25,868 nucleotides of DNA from CALHVX01 sp051027215 (GTDB lineage Bacteria > Pseudomonadota > Gammaproteobacteria > Pseudomonadales > Azotimanducaceae), in contig JBPCXR010000055.1 of assembly GCA_051027215.1 (NCBI GenBank), positions 1-25,868 on the forward strand, read 5' to 3'. Shown here piece by piece: positions 1 to 9,209 of the stretch (position 1 is its first letter; every line of letters starts with the position of its first letter). The notes beneath the pieces were generated by a model. The model made no database searches and was not told where the DNA came from. It worked only from the letters and a program-made list of their open reading frames with translations. The translations under genes were made by a program, and so were the position numbers.

Positions 1-303
1 CTCCGCAGGGCAGCTGTTGGCGTAACGCTCGCCTGCTAGGCCAGTTTTGTAGCCGTTGTCGGCGGTGCAGTAGCGGCTAATGCCGATCTCCCAGCCACTG
101 AGGTAGGCGTGGTCATCTACTGCCACCCCGAACTCGCCGCAATCCTCGTGGTAATCCCGATAACGGCCGCTGGGTTTACCGGCGATGCCATCGTTTATTC
201 CCCGATCGTACCAGTCCGCGGTTTCGCACTCGGACTGATTCATGCTGGTACAAGCGCTCGTGAGCAGCATCAATAGGGACAGACAGAGGGTTTGTCGGGT
301 CAT
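1..303 (-). CDS. DUF2799-type lipoprotein, 3' part cut by window edge
   Basis: An open frame runs from ATG at 303 to base 1 without a stop, so 101 residues are visible and the C-terminus lies outside the window. The N-terminus is a lipoprotein signal: Met-Thr-Arg, a run of Leu/Met, then LTSAC with the lipidated Cys at residue 18. The mature part has the repeated pattern I associate with DUF2799: C-E-T-A-D-W-Y-x-x-G-x-x-D-G, G-K-P-S-G-R, D-D-H-A-Y-L-S-G-W-E-x-G, Y-C-x-x-x-N-G-Y-x-x-G, and CP near the visible end. The family is small envelope lipoproteins of unknown function. No strong Shine-Dalgarno or promoter is obvious in the 163 nt upstream (304-466). The assignment rests on remembered family pattern and the lipobox. 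Confidence 0.75.
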   Translation of the reverse strand, partial: MTRQTLCLSLLMLLTSACTSMNQSECETADWYDRGINDGIAGKPSGRYRDYHEDCGEFGVAVDDHAYLSGWEIGISRYCTADNGYKTGLAGERYANSCPAE

Positions 304-466
304 ACGCTGAAGGCGTGGATTCGAGATTTGTGAAGCCAAATTGACGGTGGAAGTGGGCATATTTGGGTTAGTCTAAACCGCTGACGTGAATTATGACTGA
401 AGGCTGGGGCGGCATAAGTGGGAATGTTTCTCTGAAAAACGACGGAATAAAGATAAAAGTGGGAAA

Positions 467-1372
467 TCACCCCTCAACTTGGAGCTGATCGATGAAATTG
501 TGGGCCGCCTGTTGAAAGAGCGGGTGTTGGGTCACCTCAGCCCATTCCAAGCAGGACAAGGCAACTTTGTAGTCATGCTCCAGGTCGGTGTGAAATGCCT
601 CAGCCGCATCAAACTGGGCGTTAGTGGCGGCAGACAGTGGACCTGCTGCCGCGTACCCGGCCATTAACCCTGCGGCGAACAGCGAATCCGGAATGCCACG
701 CAGGCCCGCAGTGACCACCCGAAATGCATCCGCTGCGGTCAGCAGGTGGAGCGCGAAAAAGTGTTGGGTGCTGAGCATCACGCGCAGCGCGGCCAATGCG
801 TAGGCATTCATCGTTTGTGGTCCGAGTAGGGTCGGTTCAGTCGGTTTTGAGCTCAGAAATATTGTCACCCTCCGGGTGAAGGTCGAAGCTGCCGTGGGCA
901 CAGCGCTCGGCCAGCGGACTTGTGAACCGGGGCGGGCACTTGCTGCATAGTTTGCGAGCATTGGGTCTGCGCCCACTTGTGCTAAGTAAGCCAACCCGGC
1001 ACTGACTTCACCCGGGCACTGGAAACGCCGGCCGAATGCAATTCTGATCAGAGGGTGGAATGCATCCTGCACCCAGCCACTGAGTAGCTCCGGAAGTCGC
1101 TGTTGCAGGACCATTGTGGTACCCCGGTGTTCAATCTCGCTGTCGATTTGTGTGCAAAGTTCGAGGTAGTGAAGGTCCGGCGCAGTGTCAAGCTGCTTCG
1201 TGTAGCCTGCCGCCCAACGGCGAATGCTGTCTTCGGAATGACCAAAATGCCACATGGCCAGCGCAGCCATTGGCAGGTGGTCGGACAGAAAACCGCCGTA
1301 AGTGGGCGCATGTAGGTGCCGATGAGCCAGCAGAAACGCTTGTAGCCAGGCAGGGGCGGCTCGGGTTGCCAC
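467..1372 (-). CDS. Questin oxidase-like (DUF4243 family) protein
   Basis: The N-terminal region carries the block APTYGGFLSDHLPMAALAM followed by a W-A-A-x-Y segment, which I recognise from the questin oxidase-like family (DUF4243). The named fungal member, GedK, cleaves an anthraquinone ring in geodin biosynthesis; bacterial members are generally uncharacterised, so no substrate is proposed. I place the start at GTG 1372, giving 301 aa. It is preceded by GGAGG at a 6-nt spacing, and its first base overlaps the stop of the upstream regulator gene (TAGTG). A TTG eight codons earlier (1396) is possible but has a poorer setting. The 1-nt overlap implies translational coupling to the XRE-cupin gene, so the two probably act in one response. 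No signal peptide or membrane segment is visible, which suggests a cytoplasmic enzyme. Confidence 0.7.
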   Translation of the reverse strand: MATRAAPAWLQAFLLAHRHLHAPTYGGFLSDHLPMAALAMWHFGHSEDSIRRWAAGYTKQLDTAPDLHYLELCTQIDSEIEHRGTTMVLQQRLPELLSGWVQDAFHPLIRIAFGRRFQCPGEVSAGLAYLAQVGADPMLANYAASARPGSQVRWPSAVPTAASTFTRRVTIFLSSKPTEPTLLGPQTMNAYALAALRVMLSTQHFFALHLLTAADAFRVVTAGLRGIPDSLFAAGLMAGYAAAGPLSAATNAQFDAAEAFHTDLEHDYKVALSCLEWAEVTQHPLFQQAAHNFIDQLQVEG

Positions 1373-1926
1373 TACATTCCTCCGGCGCCAAAACAAACCA
1401 CGGAAATGGCGACAGTGCCCTGGTGCTTGTCGGGATTCAGGTAAGAGTGCCGCTGATCTCCTCGGAAGATCAGCGTGTCGCCAGGTAATAGCTCGTAGCG
1501 TTCGCCGGCGGCGATGAGATGCACTTGGCCTTGCTCGCAGGTTAGATACTCCCGGGTGCCCTGGGTGTGGGGTGCGCCGGTAATCTGGCCCCCCGGCAGC
1601 AAGGCTAGGCGAGAAATGGACAAACCTGGAATGGGTTCTGGCAATAGCGGACGTAGCGACCCACCGCGCCGATTGCGCTGGTTGGCTTGGCCTGCACGGA
1701 TCAAGCGGACGCTGTCACGGGGCGGGCTAATCAGCTCCTCTATAGACACTTTTAGCGCAGCGGCCGCTTTAGAGAGAACCGTCAACGTTGGATTGGCGGC
1801 ACCTGACTCCAGGGTTGCCCAGGTCGGTCGTGGCACGCCCGAGAGATCGGCCGCCTGGCGCTGGGACAAGTTATGCAGCTCCCGCAGTCGCCTGAGGTTG
1901 TTGGCGAGATTTTGTTGCGTCTTCAT
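1372..1926 (-). CDS. XRE-family regulator with C-terminal cupin domain
   Basis: 184 aa starting at ATG 1926. Residues about 5-65 form a Cro/C1-type helix-turn-helix (LRRLRELHNLSQRQAADLSG, then PTWATLESG and a leucine-rich helix). Residues about 100-180 form a cupin barrel: H-T-Q-G-T-R-E-Y-L-x-x-E-Q-G resembles cupin motif 1, and P-G-D-x-x-x-F-x-x-D-x-x-H-S-Y-x-N matches motif 2. This HTH plus cupin arrangement is a common one-component regulator in which a small molecule or metal is thought to bind the barrel. Its stop codon overlaps the start of the questin oxidase-like gene, so it probably controls its own operon and possibly the divergent VOC gene across 1927-2094. The ligand is unknown. 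Confidence 0.88.
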   Translation of the reverse strand: MKTQQNLANNLRRLRELHNLSQRQAADLSGVPRPTWATLESGAANPTLTVLSKAAAALKVSIEELISPPRDSVRLIRAGQANQRNRRGGSLRPLLPEPIPGLSISRLALLPGGQITGAPHTQGTREYLTCEQGQVHLIAAGERYELLPGDTLIFRGDQRHSYLNPDKHQGTVAISVVCFGAGGM

Positions 1927-2094
1927 CGCGGTGTAACCGTTAGCTGGTGTTCATTGTTTTGCCACAGTCCTAAACGACTTGGACGGTCTGCCTGGCAGAT
2001 CAACCAGTGGATGCTAAAGCAACCAAACTGTTGCTCGACCGCCCAGCTCTAGCCATGCTCCGCTGGCAATCTTCGCTCGTCAAGGAGAGTTCCG

Positions 2095-2523
2095 ATGGCA
2101 ATCAGACTAGAGCACGCCAACCTGGCAGTTCGTGATCTTGAGGCTATGCTGCAATTCGTGCAGACGGCGTTGCCAGACTTCAAGGTGCGCGCCGAGGGCA
2201 GAAATCCTCAGGGGCGTCGCTGGCTGCATGTAGGTACCGATGCCACTTACCTAGCGCTGAACCAGGTCGATGAAGCGCCGCTGGAGCCCTGGCAACCCTA
2301 TGGCAACAAACCAGGATTGAACCACTTAGGCTACGAAGTCGACGACGTTGCGGCGCTAAGAGCGCGGCTGCGCAGTGCGGGCTACCGTGACTCAACGGTG
2401 CCCAACAGTCATCCACACCGCACCCGGGTCTATTTCTACGATGCCGAAGGCAACGACTGGGAGTTTGTTGAATATCACAGCGCTGACCCTGCCCAGCGCA
2501 ACGATTACCAGCTAGGTGAATAG
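2095..2523 (+). CDS. VOC-superfamily (glyoxalase/bleomycin-resistance fold) protein
   Basis: 142 aa starting at ATG 2095, with a strong AAGGAGAG Shine-Dalgarno six bases upstream. The fold is that of the vicinal oxygen chelate superfamily: an N-terminal His in LEHANLAVRDLEAML, a central NHLGYEVDD block with another His, and a C-terminal FYDAEGNDWEFVEY ending in the likely acidic metal ligand. These are the positions normally used to bind a divalent metal. The substrate cannot be told from sequence; members include lyases, dioxygenases and resistance proteins. It is transcribed away from the XRE-cupin regulator, which makes that regulator a candidate controller. Its 3' end converges on acs with a 19-nt gap. 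Confidence 0.85.
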   Translation: MAIRLEHANLAVRDLEAMLQFVQTALPDFKVRAEGRNPQGRRWLHVGTDATYLALNQVDEAPLEPWQPYGNKPGLNHLGYEVDDVAALRARLRSAGYRDSTVPNSHPHRTRVYFYDAEGNDWEFVEYHSADPAQRNDYQLGE

Positions 2524-2530
2524 CCTCAGC

Positions 2531-2542
2531 AGCTGACTGGTT

Positions 2543-2553
<11 letters not shown>
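2531..2553. terminator. Hairpin between convergent VOC and acs genes
   Basis: AGCT-GACTG-GTTT-CAGTC-G-AGCT can fold into a short stem with a GTTT loop and one bulge. It lies just after the VOC stop and overlaps the acs stop codon, so it could act for transcripts from both sides. There is no clear T-run on either strand, so its strength as an intrinsic terminator is doubtful. Confidence 0.35.
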
Positions 2554-4486
<1,933 letters not shown>

Positions 4487-4531
4487 GGCAAGAGACTCCG
4501 AACAGTAAAGCGAGCGCTGGGTTGGGGCGAG

Positions 4532-6115
4532 TTAATGACTCAGCAACAGGTCGATCAGGGCTCGAGTGGCGGCGTCCTGCTCATGGCTTGCGCTGCCTTC
4601 TAACTCAGCCTGGATCGGACCGGCCAGCTCTTTGCCGAGCTCAACGCCCCATTGATCAAAGGAGTTTATGTGCCAGATCACCCCTTGGCAAAACACCTTG
4701 TGTTCGTAGGCTGCCAGCAGCGCACCGAGGTTCTCCGGCGCCAGCCGCTCCAGCACTATGGTTGTGCTGGGATGGCCACCGGGAACGGCGCGATGTGAGT
4801 CGTCGTGTTGGCGACCGCTAGCCAGCGCCTGGCTCTGCGCGAGGGCGTTCGCCAGCAGGGTTTGATGATGTTGCCTATGACCATGGCTGGCTTCACGACA
4901 GAGCACGAAGTCTGCGCAGAATCGGCGCGTACCTTGGTGTAACAACTGATGGAACGCATGTTGGCCGTTGGTGCCGCGACCGCCCCAGATGATGGGGCTG
5001 GTGTGGTAATCAACGACGCTGCCATCCTGCCGCACGCGCTTGCCGTTGCTCTCCATCTCCAGCTGCTGCAGGAAATCCGGTAGCAGCCGCAGGCGGTCGT
5101 CATAAGGCAATATGGCAAGGGTTTCGCAACCGAGGAAATTGCTGTTCCAGATTCCTGCTAGGGCCATGAGCACGGGAATGTTTACGGCCGGCTCGGCGCT
5201 GAGAAAGTGTTCATCCATGGCGGCAGCACCTGCCAGCAGCGCTTCGAACTGTGACCAGCCAATGCCCAGGGCGATAGCCAAACCCACCGCCGACCACATC
5301 GAGTAGCGGCCACCGACCCAGTCACCCATGGCGAACAGGTTGTTCGCTGGTATGCCGAATTTCGCTGCCGCATCCAGGTTATTCGTTACCGCAACGAAGT
5401 GCTGCCCGATACCGGCCAGTGATCCGGTTCTCTCCAGAAACCAAGCGCGTGCCGCTTGAGCGTTGACCGCCGTCTCCTGAGTGCTGAAGGACTTGGAGGC
5501 AATGACAAACAGGGTTCGTGCCGGATTTGCATGAGCCAGGCAGCGTTGCAGATTGTCGCCGTCGACGTTTGAGAGGAAACGTACGCGCAAGCCATCGGTT
5601 CCGGCCAGAGCGCTGAGCGCCAGCTCCGGACCCAGGTGCGAGCCGCCAATGCCGATGTTGATGACGGTGTCGATGGTCTGGCCGCTAAGGCCCCGCCATT
5701 CGCCGTTTGCGACCGCATTGCTGAATGTCGCCAGCGCTTGGCGGCTGGTGCGAATCTCGGCGCTGACCTGCTCGGCGTTGAGTGAACTTTCGGATCCTGC
5801 CGTCAGGTGCCTAGTTAGCAGCGCCTCGGGCGTACGCAAGGCCATGTGCCCGACCGCGCGGTTCTCTGAGCGATTGATTCTTTCCCCAGCGAACAGGTCG
5901 GCTTTGGCTTGCTCCAGACCGCTGGCATTGGCCAGCTCGATCAGCGCCGTTAGCACCTGGTCGTTGATACGTTGTTTCTGCAGATCTGCGGTCAGCCCGG
6001 CTGCAGAACAAACCAGCTGTTGTCGAGGCTGTTGGACCAGCTGAGCGAGGCTCGGCAGGTTGCTGTCAGCGGCAAGGCTGTGCAGCACCTGCCACTGAGG
6101 ATGCGCTGTGGGCAT
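4532..6115 (-). CDS. pgi: Glucose-6-phosphate isomerase
   Basis: 527 aa. It interconverts glucose-6-phosphate and fructose-6-phosphate in glycolysis and gluconeogenesis. INIGIGGSHLGPELAL, the sugar-phosphate loop ASKSFSTQET, GDWVGGRYSMWSAVGL (signature 1, with the conserved Arg), LEMESNGK with the catalytic Glu, TNGQHAFHQ with the catalytic His, and GVIWHINSFDQWGVELGK (signature 2, with the catalytic Lys) are all present. The segment between QHHQTLLAN and STTIVLERL is about 20 residues shorter than in E. coli, and the usual GNRP is GGHP; the frame is intact and flanking blocks align, so I read this as lineage variation. The ATG at 6115 overlaps the stop of the PanC-like gene (TAATG), indicating coupled translation. 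Confidence 0.96.
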   Translation of the reverse strand: MPTAHPQWQVLHSLAADSNLPSLAQLVQQPRQQLVCSAAGLTADLQKQRINDQVLTALIELANASGLEQAKADLFAGERINRSENRAVGHMALRTPEALLTRHLTAGSESSLNAEQVSAEIRTSRQALATFSNAVANGEWRGLSGQTIDTVINIGIGGSHLGPELALSALAGTDGLRVRFLSNVDGDNLQRCLAHANPARTLFVIASKSFSTQETAVNAQAARAWFLERTGSLAGIGQHFVAVTNNLDAAAKFGIPANNLFAMGDWVGGRYSMWSAVGLAIALGIGWSQFEALLAGAAAMDEHFLSAEPAVNIPVLMALAGIWNSNFLGCETLAILPYDDRLRLLPDFLQQLEMESNGKRVRQDGSVVDYHTSPIIWGGRGTNGQHAFHQLLHQGTRRFCADFVLCREASHGHRQHHQTLLANALAQSQALASGRQHDDSHRAVPGGHPSTTIVLERLAPENLGALLAAYEHKVFCQGVIWHINSFDQWGVELGKELAGPIQAELEGSASHEQDAATRALIDLLLSH

Positions 6116-6960
6116 TAAGTGCTTACGTAGACGTTGTCGATCAAGCGTACGTTACCCATGTGGGCGGCGCCAAGTATTCGGTAGTCCTGGGTAGCCTGGT
6201 CCGGTGGCAACAGCGTCTGGGCGTCGCAAATCGTCACGTATTCGGTTTTAAAGTGGCCACCCCGCAGTGCGATGCGTGCGGTCTGCTCAAGCTTGTCGAA
6301 GTGGCGGGCGCCATCGCCGATGGCATGGGCGATGTCCTTTAGGGTCTGGTAGAGCAGCGGTGCGCGGGCACGCTCCAACTCCGATAATGCACTGTTGCGG
6401 GTGGCAATCACCAAGCCGTCTGCTTCGCGCACCACAGGTACGCGCCGAACCTGAGTTGCCAGGTTCAGATCCGCAAGGGTGCGTTCCGCCAGATGCAGGA
6501 GCTGGTAGTGCTTTTCACCCAAGATCAACATGTTCGGTTGGGTGATGTTGCAGAACTTGGTTACCAGCGTCACCAACTCCTGACAGTGCACCTTTTCGGC
6601 CCCCATCAGCGCGTTACAACCAATCTTCGGCAGCGCGATTCGCGTCAGACCATCGTGACCCGTTGGGTACAGTTCGGCCTCGCCTGGCGCGAACAACAAG
6701 TCCACCCCACGCTCTTCAAGCCGTGCGGTCTCTAGATGCGGTATTTGCGAGTGCGCCTGGTAGGCGTCCTGATCAAAAAACAAATGCGCGCCTGCGTAAG
6801 AAGCGACCACCGTGAGGTCGTTTGCTGCAACGCTTGCATCGATCAAGGCTTCGCTGCCGCCGTGCAGGTGGCCTTTAGTGATCACCAGGCCTAGCGCCTT
6901 ATTCTGTCGACGCCAGTCCAGCGCGTCTCGCAGCGCTTGAATCGTGGTGATGATTTGCAT
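6115..6960 (-). CDS. Divergent PanC-like (pantothenate synthetase family) protein
   Basis: 281 aa, the length of normal PanC, and colinear with it from end to end. Retained blocks include TLADLNL, VREADGL and the C-terminal MGNVRLIDNV. The active site is changed. In the HIGH-like motif, PTMGxLHxGH has become ITKGHLHGGS (first His at residue 33 kept, second His replaced by Ser36). The two Gln that bind pantoate in characterised PanC align with Leu60 and Leu154. GEKD has become GEKH (Lys150 kept), and the SSRN loop is ATRN (Arg188 kept). The fold and part of the ATP site are therefore preserved while the pantoate pocket is not. panB and panD are not adjacent. The stop overlaps the pgi ATG. It may be a ligase or nucleotidyltransferase for another acid, or a non-catalytic protein; ordinary pantothenate synthesis seems unlikely. 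Confidence 0.8.
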   Translation of the reverse strand: MQIITTIQALRDALDWRRQNKALGLVITKGHLHGGSEALIDASVAANDLTVVASYAGAHLFFDQDAYQAHSQIPHLETARLEERGVDLLFAPGEAELYPTGHDGLTRIALPKIGCNALMGAEKVHCQELVTLVTKFCNITQPNMLILGEKHYQLLHLAERTLADLNLATQVRRVPVVREADGLVIATRNSALSELERARAPLLYQTLKDIAHAIGDGARHFDKLEQTARIALRGGHFKTEYVTICDAQTLLPPDQATQDYRILGAAHMGNVRLIDNVYVST

Positions 6961-7089
6961 GGTTTGGCGTGGTGCCTATGAAGTCCGTGTCGATATGCAA
7001 GTTATCGAATATCCCTAGGATCGCCTAGTGTGTTGGGCTGGTCATCGGTAGGTCATCACAGTCAAAGCACCAGACCCATCACAAATGCT
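6961..7089. other. 129-nt gap between the kinase and PanC-like genes
   Basis: This is the only sizeable gap inside the pcnB-to-pgi part of the minus-strand series, whose other joints overlap. panB occupies the position before panC in related genomes. I see no PanB remnant, no convincing -35/-10 pair and no terminator; the Shine-Dalgarno before the PanC-like ATG is weak. Confidence 0.4.
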
Positions 7090-7794
7090 CTAAAGCAGGG
7101 TTGGATGAGGATTGAAATACTGACGGGTGCCTTCCATGTCAATCATCCTGTCTAGTAGCGCTTCGAAGTGCTGCTGATTGCTGGAAAGGTCTAAATCCGT
7201 GGCATTGACGATCAGCAGCGGCGCGGCATCGTAAAAGTGAAAGAACTCGGTGTACGCGTTAATCAGCGTGTCGAGGTAGTGGGCATCGATGTGCTGCTCA
7301 AAATCTATGCCGCGACTCTTAATGCGTTGCATAAGCGTCGCTGCGGGAGCCTGCAGGTAGACGACCAGATCAGGTTGCGGTGCCTCGATGGCCAAGGTCT
7401 CATGAATCTGACGGTACAGCGTGTATTCGTGGGGCTCCAGTGTGACTCGAGCGAAAAGATCATCTTTGTCGATCAGAAAGTCGCTAACCAGCTGCGTACC
7501 GAGGAGGTCCTGCTGGGCGATGTCAGCAACCTGGCTTGATCGATGTAAAAGAAAGTACAGCTGGGTAGCCAGAGCATTGCGGCCACTGTGTTGGTAGAAG
7601 TCGCCAAGGAACGGATTCTCGGTTACCGGTTCGAGCAGCACCTGGTAGCTCAGCGCATCTGCCAGCCGTCGGGTTAGCGTGGTTTTGCCCACGCCGATTG
7701 GGCCCTCAATGGCAATGTAGCCGGGCAGCTTGGCGTTTTGCAGCCGACTGGCTAACGCGCCGCTCACCAGTTCCGTGGGCATCACGGCGGCCAC
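7090..7794 (-). CDS. Deoxynucleoside kinase family protein
   Basis: 234 aa. It has a P-loop, EGPIGVGKTTL (residues about 30-40), followed by EPVTENPFLGDFY, the substrate-site region SDFLIDKDDLFA, the strand YLQAP and a basic lid QRIKSRGIDFEQ. This is the deoxyadenosine/deoxyguanosine kinase family, which phosphorylates deoxynucleosides for salvage; specificity cannot be read from sequence. The start is GTG 7794, overlapping the pcnB stop by one base (TAGTG); an ATG four codons in (7782) is an alternative. In related genomes a kinase of this type can lie between folK and panB. Here folK is missing, so the kinase directly follows pcnB. Confidence 0.87.
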   Translation of the reverse strand: MAAVMPTELVSGALASRLQNAKLPGYIAIEGPIGVGKTTLTRRLADALSYQVLLEPVTENPFLGDFYQHSGRNALATQLYFLLHRSSQVADIAQQDLLGTQLVSDFLIDKDDLFARVTLEPHEYTLYRQIHETLAIEAPQPDLVVYLQAPAATLMQRIKSRGIDFEQHIDAHYLDTLINAYTEFFHFYDAAPLLIVNATDLDLSSNQQHFEALLDRMIDMEGTRQYFNPHPTLL

Positions 7795-9209
7795 TAGGTT
7801 TTTTTCTTGCGTCGACGCCGCCGGCGTTTGCCGCCTCCCGAGTTTTGGCTACCTTGACTGGTATGCGTACCTTGACCGCCGCCGTTACCCAGGCCAGAAC
7901 GCATCGTCGCCTGCTCGTCCTCATCGACTTCCTGATAGCGGGTCCACCAGTCGGCGCGTTCCTCTAGATGCTCTTCCTCGGTGCGCGCGCGCAGGACCAA
8001 AAAATCGTAAGCGGCACGAAAGCGGGGGTGACCGACCAAACTGCCAACAGACTTGGCCCTAGGGAGAATCAGGCGCTGTTGCAGCAGCCAAGTCTCTTTC
8101 ACAAATTGCGCAAACCGACGCGGCACCGCAGTGACGTGTTGCTGCAGACGCAATGCCTCGTCAGCTGCCCGTTGACTGAACTCCAAGGGCTTGTCCGGTT
8201 CGCTGAGCTCATGGCAACGGGCGAGAAAATCGGGCCAGAGCATCACGGCGAACAGAAAACCTGGAGTAACCGGCTTGCCTTCGGCGACCCGCGCGTCGGT
8301 GTTGGTCATGGCCGCGCGAATCAGTGGCGAGTCATCGGGCGCGCAGGGAAACAAGGTGTTGGCGACATCCTGCTCGCACAGAATTTCCCAGGTTCGCTCG
8401 GCTCGGCCACCCAAAAACAGTTTGCTCACTTCATCGAACAGGCGCGCTGGTGCGGCAACTTGCAGCAAGTCTTGGACGTCAGGGATCACTTCTTGAACTT
8501 TCTCATCGATCTTGAAGCCTAGCTTTGCCTGGAACCTGATCAACCGCAAAAGGCGTACAGGATCCTCAGTCAGGCGCAGCTTCGGTTCGCCAATCAGCGC
8601 TATGCGCTTGGCTTTGAGATCCTGCATGCCGCCAACGTAGTCCACCACTTCTTCGCTCTGCGCATCGAAGTACAGAGCGTTGATGGTAAGGTCGCGACGA
8701 AAAGCATCTTCTTCCAGGGTGCCGAACAAGTTGTCGCGGACGATGACCCCATGCTTGTCTAGCTGTCGATCATCCGGCCCGGGTGCATCGCGATTTTTAC
8801 GAGAGCGTGATCGTGGGCGGCGGTTGCCTGGCGGTGGCTGTGCATCGTCTTCGAACTCGTCCAGGTCGATATTGAGATCTAGCTCTTCGTCATCATCGTC
8901 CTGAGAGGATTTTCGAAACGTCGACACCTCAATCACTTCGCGGCCAAAGCGTACGTGGGCAATGCGGAAGCGCCGTCCGACCAGGCGTGAACGTCGAAAC
9001 AGGTCGCGCACTTGCTCTGGGGTTGCGTTGGTGGCGACGTCGAAATCTTTCGGCTCTGCGCCCAGCAGTAAATCGCGAACGCAGCCACCAACCAGCAACG
9101 CCTGGTAGCCGTTTTCGACCAGGGTGTCGGCCACTTCCAGCGCCTTAGAATGAATTTGGTCCCGGTTCAGGCCGTGTTCGCTGGCGGGTATGCGATGGCT
9201 ATCGTTCAA
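7794..9209 (-). CDS. pcnB: Poly(A) polymerase I
   Basis: Adds poly(A) tails to RNA 3' ends, promoting decay. The nucleotidyltransferase core is clear: LLVGGCVRDLLLG followed by KDFDV (the metal-binding Asp pair, residues 55 and 57), then LVGRRFRIAHV, the second part of the head domain at EEDAFRRDLTINALYF, and EDPVRLLRLIRFQAKLGF. The protein ends in a run of Arg and Lys, as in other PcnB. I chose TTG 9209 (471 aa), which overlaps the upstream stop as TTGA and has AAGAGA six bases before it; a GTG at 9281 would overlap the upstream gene by 76 bases. Unusual is a ~45-residue linker at about residues 103-150, first Asp/Glu-rich and then Arg/Ser/Pro-rich, much longer than in E. coli. Confidence 0.93.
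   Translation of the reverse strand: MNDSHRIPASEHGLNRDQIHSKALEVADTLVENGYQALLVGGCVRDLLLGAEPKDFDVATNATPEQVRDLFRRSRLVGRRFRIAHVRFGREVIEVSTFRKSSQDDDDEELDLNIDLDEFEDDAQPPPGNRRPRSRSRKNRDAPGPDDRQLDKHGVIVRDNLFGTLEEDAFRRDLTINALYFDAQSEEVVDYVGGMQDLKAKRIALIGEPKLRLTEDPVRLLRLIRFQAKLGFKIDEKVQEVIPDVQDLLQVAAPARLFDEVSKLFLGGRAERTWEILCEQDVANTLFPCAPDDSPLIRAAMTNTDARVAEGKPVTPGFLFAVMLWPDFLARCHELSEPDKPLEFSQRAADEALRLQQHVTAVPRRFAQFVKETWLLQQRLILPRAKSVGSLVGHPRFRAAYDFLVLRARTEEEHLEERADWWTRYQEVDEDEQATMRSGLGNGGGQGTHTSQGSQNSGGGKRRRRRRKKKT

Noticed and set aside
4741..4960. Possible compensated frameshift in pgi, where the sequence departs from E. coli
   Set aside because: Blocks on both sides align in one frame, HHQTLLANALAQSQAL is recognisable within it, and shorter PGIs are plausible in this lineage.
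6115..6960. PanC-like gene as a pseudogene
   Set aside because: Full length, no stop or frameshift, coupled to pgi, and non-catalytic blocks such as RLIDNV are conserved.
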